From Sporosarcina sp. (GTDB lineage: Bacteria > Bacillota > Bacilli > Bacillales_A > Planococcaceae), in NCBI GenBank assembly GCA_029263945.1, contig JARIDM010000137.1, forward strand, positions 1-8,463: a stretch of 8,463 nucleotides of DNA, given 5' to 3'. The first letter of the stretch is position 1; every line of letters begins with the position of its first letter. Both the position numbers and the translations under genes were made by a program. Below, in pieces: positions 5,566-8,463 of this stretch. Below the pieces are notes generated by a model, which was not told the origin of the DNA, ran no database searches, and saw nothing but the letters and a program-made list of their open reading frames with translations.

Positions 5566-8463
5566 GCTCTGCTACCTCCTCACGCATTTTTTCGAGCGAT
5601 GTGTCTACATCGAGTACATCGTATTTCCTAAAGTCTTGTGCTGGATCTGTCTCATCAAATTGACAAACGGAACGATACGAACAAAACGTACATGGCATTT
5701 TGTCTTTTAATTTATAAGGATACACACGGGTATCGCCGAGGAGCATCGCATTGCCCGCTTTCTGATGACGCGTTCTTACATAGGTACGCATCATTTGGAG
5801 ATCATCTGGCGCTAACACTTTCGATCGTTTCGTAAACGTCCCATCCTTTTTAAAAGCCGCTGGAATAATTGCGGAAGAACTGCCAATCTCGGCATCCATT
5901 GCTTCCACGACTTCTGGTTGCTCCAGTAAGTAACCACGCATCTTAAACGATTTCGCAATTTCTGCCTCTAAACTTTCTAACGACAATTCTGCACCAGGCC
6001 GAATCATTGGATTATGCACGTGCAAATATAAGACCCCTGCAGGATCGGCTGCGAACCCAAGTAAGTCGTCTGCATATTCTATCGCAACATCCAAATAAGT
6101 GAGCATTTGCAGGGATAATCCATAATAAACCTCAGACAAATCCAGTTCTCTCGCAGACGATTTATAGTCCACAACGCGGAGGTAGTTTTTACCTTTTACT
6201 TCCGTCGCGTCAATCCGGTCAATTCGACCCCGCAACTTCATCGACTCGCCACTCCGCAAGGGAATTTCTAACGCTGGCAATGTTTCGTGTGGCCCAAAAC
6301 CAGTCTCGATGGCAACGGGTTGAAAGACCGTTGATTTTGCTTGTGTACTTAAGGAATAAATGGTTCGCTGAATAATACGCATTAGTTTTCTTTTAATATA
6401 AACATAGCGGTTTGTAGACGACAAAATTCGGTTAAAGAAAAACGGCGTAATTTCTTCGACAGCTTCTCTCGCCATCGTCCAACATTCTTCTCGCGTTAAT
6501 TCCGCCCATGATTTTCCTAAACGCATCGTTTCGTCAGACACCCATTTAAGCGCTGCGTGGAATAAATCCCCAATCGCTGGTGCTTCTAATGTATACTCCG
6601 AACGCTCTCTTAACCCTAAACCGAAAGACGCATAATGTTGAAACGGACAACTATAATAGGACTCAATCCGCGACACACTCGTAATAAATGATTTGCCGTA
6701 TAAGCCAGTTGTCATGTCCACGTTCAAGCGGTCCGTCTTGTTGCCCACTTCCATTGGACGACGAATTCGGCCCACCACGGATTGCCAATACACATCATTT
6801 TCATAATAAGCAAGCACGGCCTGCCATTCTGGTGATACTTTCACAGTTTCTGTAGCCGACCTTAATTTCATCGCCGCAAACGGAAGCGCTGCACGGGGAT
6901 GGCTAATATACGTATAGGCATCGACTTCTTCTGGCAAATCAAAAGGATCTGTCACTGCGTACATCGTCGGTGTCCCTGGAAGGATTGCTTGAATTCTTGC
7001 AATATATAAGGAAGGGATGAGTGCTTTTCCTTCTTTATCTGCCACGGGATAGGAAATCGTCAACCGTTCACGTGCCGCAGTAAAGGCACGGTACGCCATA
7101 TACGTTTCATCCATTAATTGCATTTTCGACGTCGGGGCAAGCTCAAAGCCAACCGTCGTAAACCATTCACGGTCTACATCAGACAGAATCCCTTCATTAT
7201 CAATGCGCTGTGGAAGCACCCCGTCATTCGCACCCACGACAAACACCGCATCTATATTCATCAAACTCGAAATTTCAATGGTCGTTACCGTTACTTGGTC
7301 AAGTGAAGGCGGGATACGTGTGAATTCGAGCGAATCAAATCCTTCATCTAAAATCTTCGCTGCTTCAGCTGGTTTCATTGCTTTATCGCCAAACATCAAC
7401 ACGAACTGATCCAACACTTTTATCCATTCATTCCAAGCCTGCTCATGCTCTGTGGCTGCCAACAGTTGTCCCCTGCGCTCTTCTTCCGCTCGGAGGTCAA
7501 TCACTTTGTCATACACTTGAAGTTCTTCCATAAAGAGAAACAACGCTTCTGCAGTATCACGACCATCTACTGCATTTTTCATGCGTGCTTCAAATTGTGC
7601 CAGCGGCGTACGGATTAAGTCCCGCATTCTGTGTAATTCCTGTTCAATCGCTAACTCTTCATCGGTTTGTACCTCTGTAAATAATTCAAGCCCTTGATAA
7701 CGCTTCACCCGCCAACTGTCCTCATCGAACCACCGCGACCCTTGAATGCCTCGTGCAAGCACATAATTTTCAAGTCGATCTGCACGTTCACGCCAGAGGT
7801 TCTTATCTTCTCTTAGTGGGAAAAACAAATCGGTTTTCACCGCACGAAAAATAGATTCATAAGACCACCCAGAAGTAATCGCTTCTAAAATTGAACGGGA
7901 AAATTCAATAAGTGGATGATGCAACATCGGTTTTTTCCGACTAATAAATACAGGAATGTCATAATGCGGGAAAATCGTTTCGATTAACTCATCATATTTT
8001 TCAGGTTGTCTGTACAACAGGGCAATGTCTTTATAACGCTTTCCACCCATTGTTAATTCACGGATCGACCGTGCAATCGCATGAATTTCCGCACGCGGAT
8101 CTGCAGCTTCAATGAAAGACACATGACCCGCTGATGGTTTTTCAACAGCTGGATAGCGGTCAAACACTTTCTCCAAATGGACTAAGTCTTTATTTTCATA
8201 CCGAAGCGAAGTGCTTAAATGGAGATCTTCATCTAATTCGATAGACTCCGCACGCGCCAATGCTTTTAATTCAACACATGTCCGTACGGAATTGAAAAAC
8301 AACTCATGGTCCGCATGGCCAGATAGGTCTGATTCCATCGGGAGAACAACTGTAACGCGGTGGCTATATTTCATGAGCTCGGTAATAATTTCATATTCTC
8401 GTGTTGTAAAGTTTTCAAATCCGTCGATATAAATGTCGGCCCCTTTCAGGACGTCCGCATATT
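5543..8463 (-). CDS. addB: ATP-dependent helicase/deoxyribonuclease subunit B (AddB); 5' end cut by window edge
   Basis: The frame stays open to the right edge. Upstream of the Met at 8372-8374 it reads GADIYIDGFENFTTREYEII, typical AddB sequence, so that Met is internal and not the start. About 972 residues are visible; by alignment to remembered B. subtilis AddB positions (about 1166 residues), roughly 195 N-terminal residues including Walker A are missing. AddB is the partner of AddA, with a non-translocating helicase fold that recognises Chi and a nuclease for the 5'-ended strand. Counting from the internal Met, the body shows GANDGVLPQRI followed by a LSDVDREW segment. The C-terminal part has the four iron-sulfur cysteines Cys576 (YYSCPFQHY) and Cys895-x2-Cys898-x5-Cys904, which staple the nuclease domain. 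The nuclease has His606 (GDLFH), Asp719 (GRIDRID), Asp736 and Lys738 (VVDYKSS), and QMLTYL. All catalytic and cluster residues are intact. The stop is TGA at 5543-5545, inside addA. The promoter lies outside the window. Confidence 0.97.
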   Translation of the reverse strand, partial: YADVLKGADIYIDGFENFTTREYEIITELMKYSHRVTVVLPMESDLSGHADHELFFNSVRTCVELKALARAESIELDEDLHLSTSLRYENKDLVHLEKVFDRYPAVEKPSAGHVSFIEAADPRAEIHAIARSIRELTMGGKRYKDIALLYRQPEKYDELIETIFPHYDIPVFISRKKPMLHHPLIEFSRSILEAITSGWSYESIFRAVKTDLFFPLREDKNLWRERADRLENYVLARGIQGSRWFDEDSWRVKRYQGLELFTEVQTDEELAIEQELHRMRDLIRTPLAQFEARMKNAVDGRDTAEALFLFMEELQVYDKVIDLRAEEERRGQLLAATEHEQAWNEWIKVLDQFVLMFGDKAMKPAEAAKILDEGFDSLEFTRIPPSLDQVTVTTIEISSLMNIDAVFVVGANDGVLPQRIDNEGILSDVDREWFTTVGFELAPTSKMQLMDETYMAYRAFTAARERLTISYPVADKEGKALIPSLYIARIQAILPGTPTMYAVTDPFDLPEEVDAYTYISHPRAALPFAAMKLRSATETVKVSPEWQAVLAYYENDVYWQSVVGRIRRPMEVGNKTDRLNVDMTTGLYGKSFITSVSRIESYYSCPFQHYASFGLGLRERSEYTLEAPAIGDLFHAALKWVSDETMRLGKSWAELTREECWTMAREAVEEITPFFFNRILSSTNRYVYIKRKLMRIIQRTIYSLSTQAKSTVFQPVAIETGFGPHETLPALEIPLRSGESMKLRGRIDRIDATEVKGKNYLRVVDYKSSARELDLSEVYYGLSLQMLTYLDVAIEYADDLLGFAADPAGVLYLHVHNPMIRPGAELSLESLEAEIAKSFKMRGYLLEQPEVVEAMDAEIGSSSAIIPAAFKKDGTFTKRSKVLAPDDLQMMRTYVRTRHQKAGNAMLLGDTRVYPYKLKDKMPCTFCSYRSVCQFDETDPAQDFRKYDVLDVDTSLEKMREEVAEHEHTRET
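5574..5580 (-). promoter_or_regulatory. Ribosome-binding site of addA, inside the end of addB
   Basis: AGGAGGT on the minus strand, eight bases before the ATG at 5563-5565 and within the last dozen or so codons of addB. It fixes the addA start and, with the 23-base overlap of the two reading frames, indicates coupled synthesis of the two subunits of the heterodimer. Confidence 0.85.

Noticed and set aside
8372..8374. Met codon as a possible addB start
   Set aside because: The sequence upstream continues in frame as typical AddB to the window edge, and a start here would remove about 225 residues including the Walker-A region.
1..8463. Chi-like pentamers (AGCGG, the B. subtilis Chi) possibly enriched around addAB
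   Set aside because: By eye there are about nine copies on the plus strand and about ten on the minus strand, with no clear strand bias and only a mild excess over chance. The Chi sequence of this organism is not known from the window.

Overview
The window is a stretch of a Bacillales (Firmicutes) chromosome with moderate to low GC. All genes lie on the minus strand, in transcription order addB (5' end cut by the right edge) -> addA -> DUF418 membrane-protein gene -> YisK-like fumarylacetoacetate-hydrolase (FAH) family gene (3' end cut by the left edge). The AddAB type of recombination nuclease, strong AGGAGG ribosome-binding sites and the protein sequences fit Bacillales. A Planococcaceae member such as Sporosarcina is my best guess, from protein flavour only.

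Right side, 5543-8463: most of AddB, including its C-terminal iron-sulfur nuclease domain. The N-terminal end, about 195 residues including the Walker-A region, lies beyond the window. Middle, 1855-5565: a complete 1236-residue AddA with all UvrD/SF1 helicase motifs and an intact C-terminal nuclease. AddA and AddB form the heterodimeric helicase-nuclease that resects double-strand breaks up to a Chi site and prepares 3' ends for RecA. The two genes overlap by 23 bases.

Left side: a 389-residue multi-pass DUF418 protein starts with GTG inside the addA stop codon (GTGA overlap), behind a strong Shine-Dalgarno located within the last codons of addA. It is therefore very likely co-translated with addBA, although its function is unknown. 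A 72-base gap then holds a plausible sigma-A promoter for the FAH-family gene, which would be a separate transcription unit or a read-through cistron. I see no terminator in that gap.

This is mainly a housekeeping DNA-repair locus and I find no evidence of a novel system. The points most worth a second look are the DUF418 gene fused translationally to the addBA operon, and the position directly after addA where other Bacillales such as B. subtilis carry sbcD-sbcC. There are no RNA genes, mobile elements, CRISPR arrays or gene-free stretches over 300 bases.
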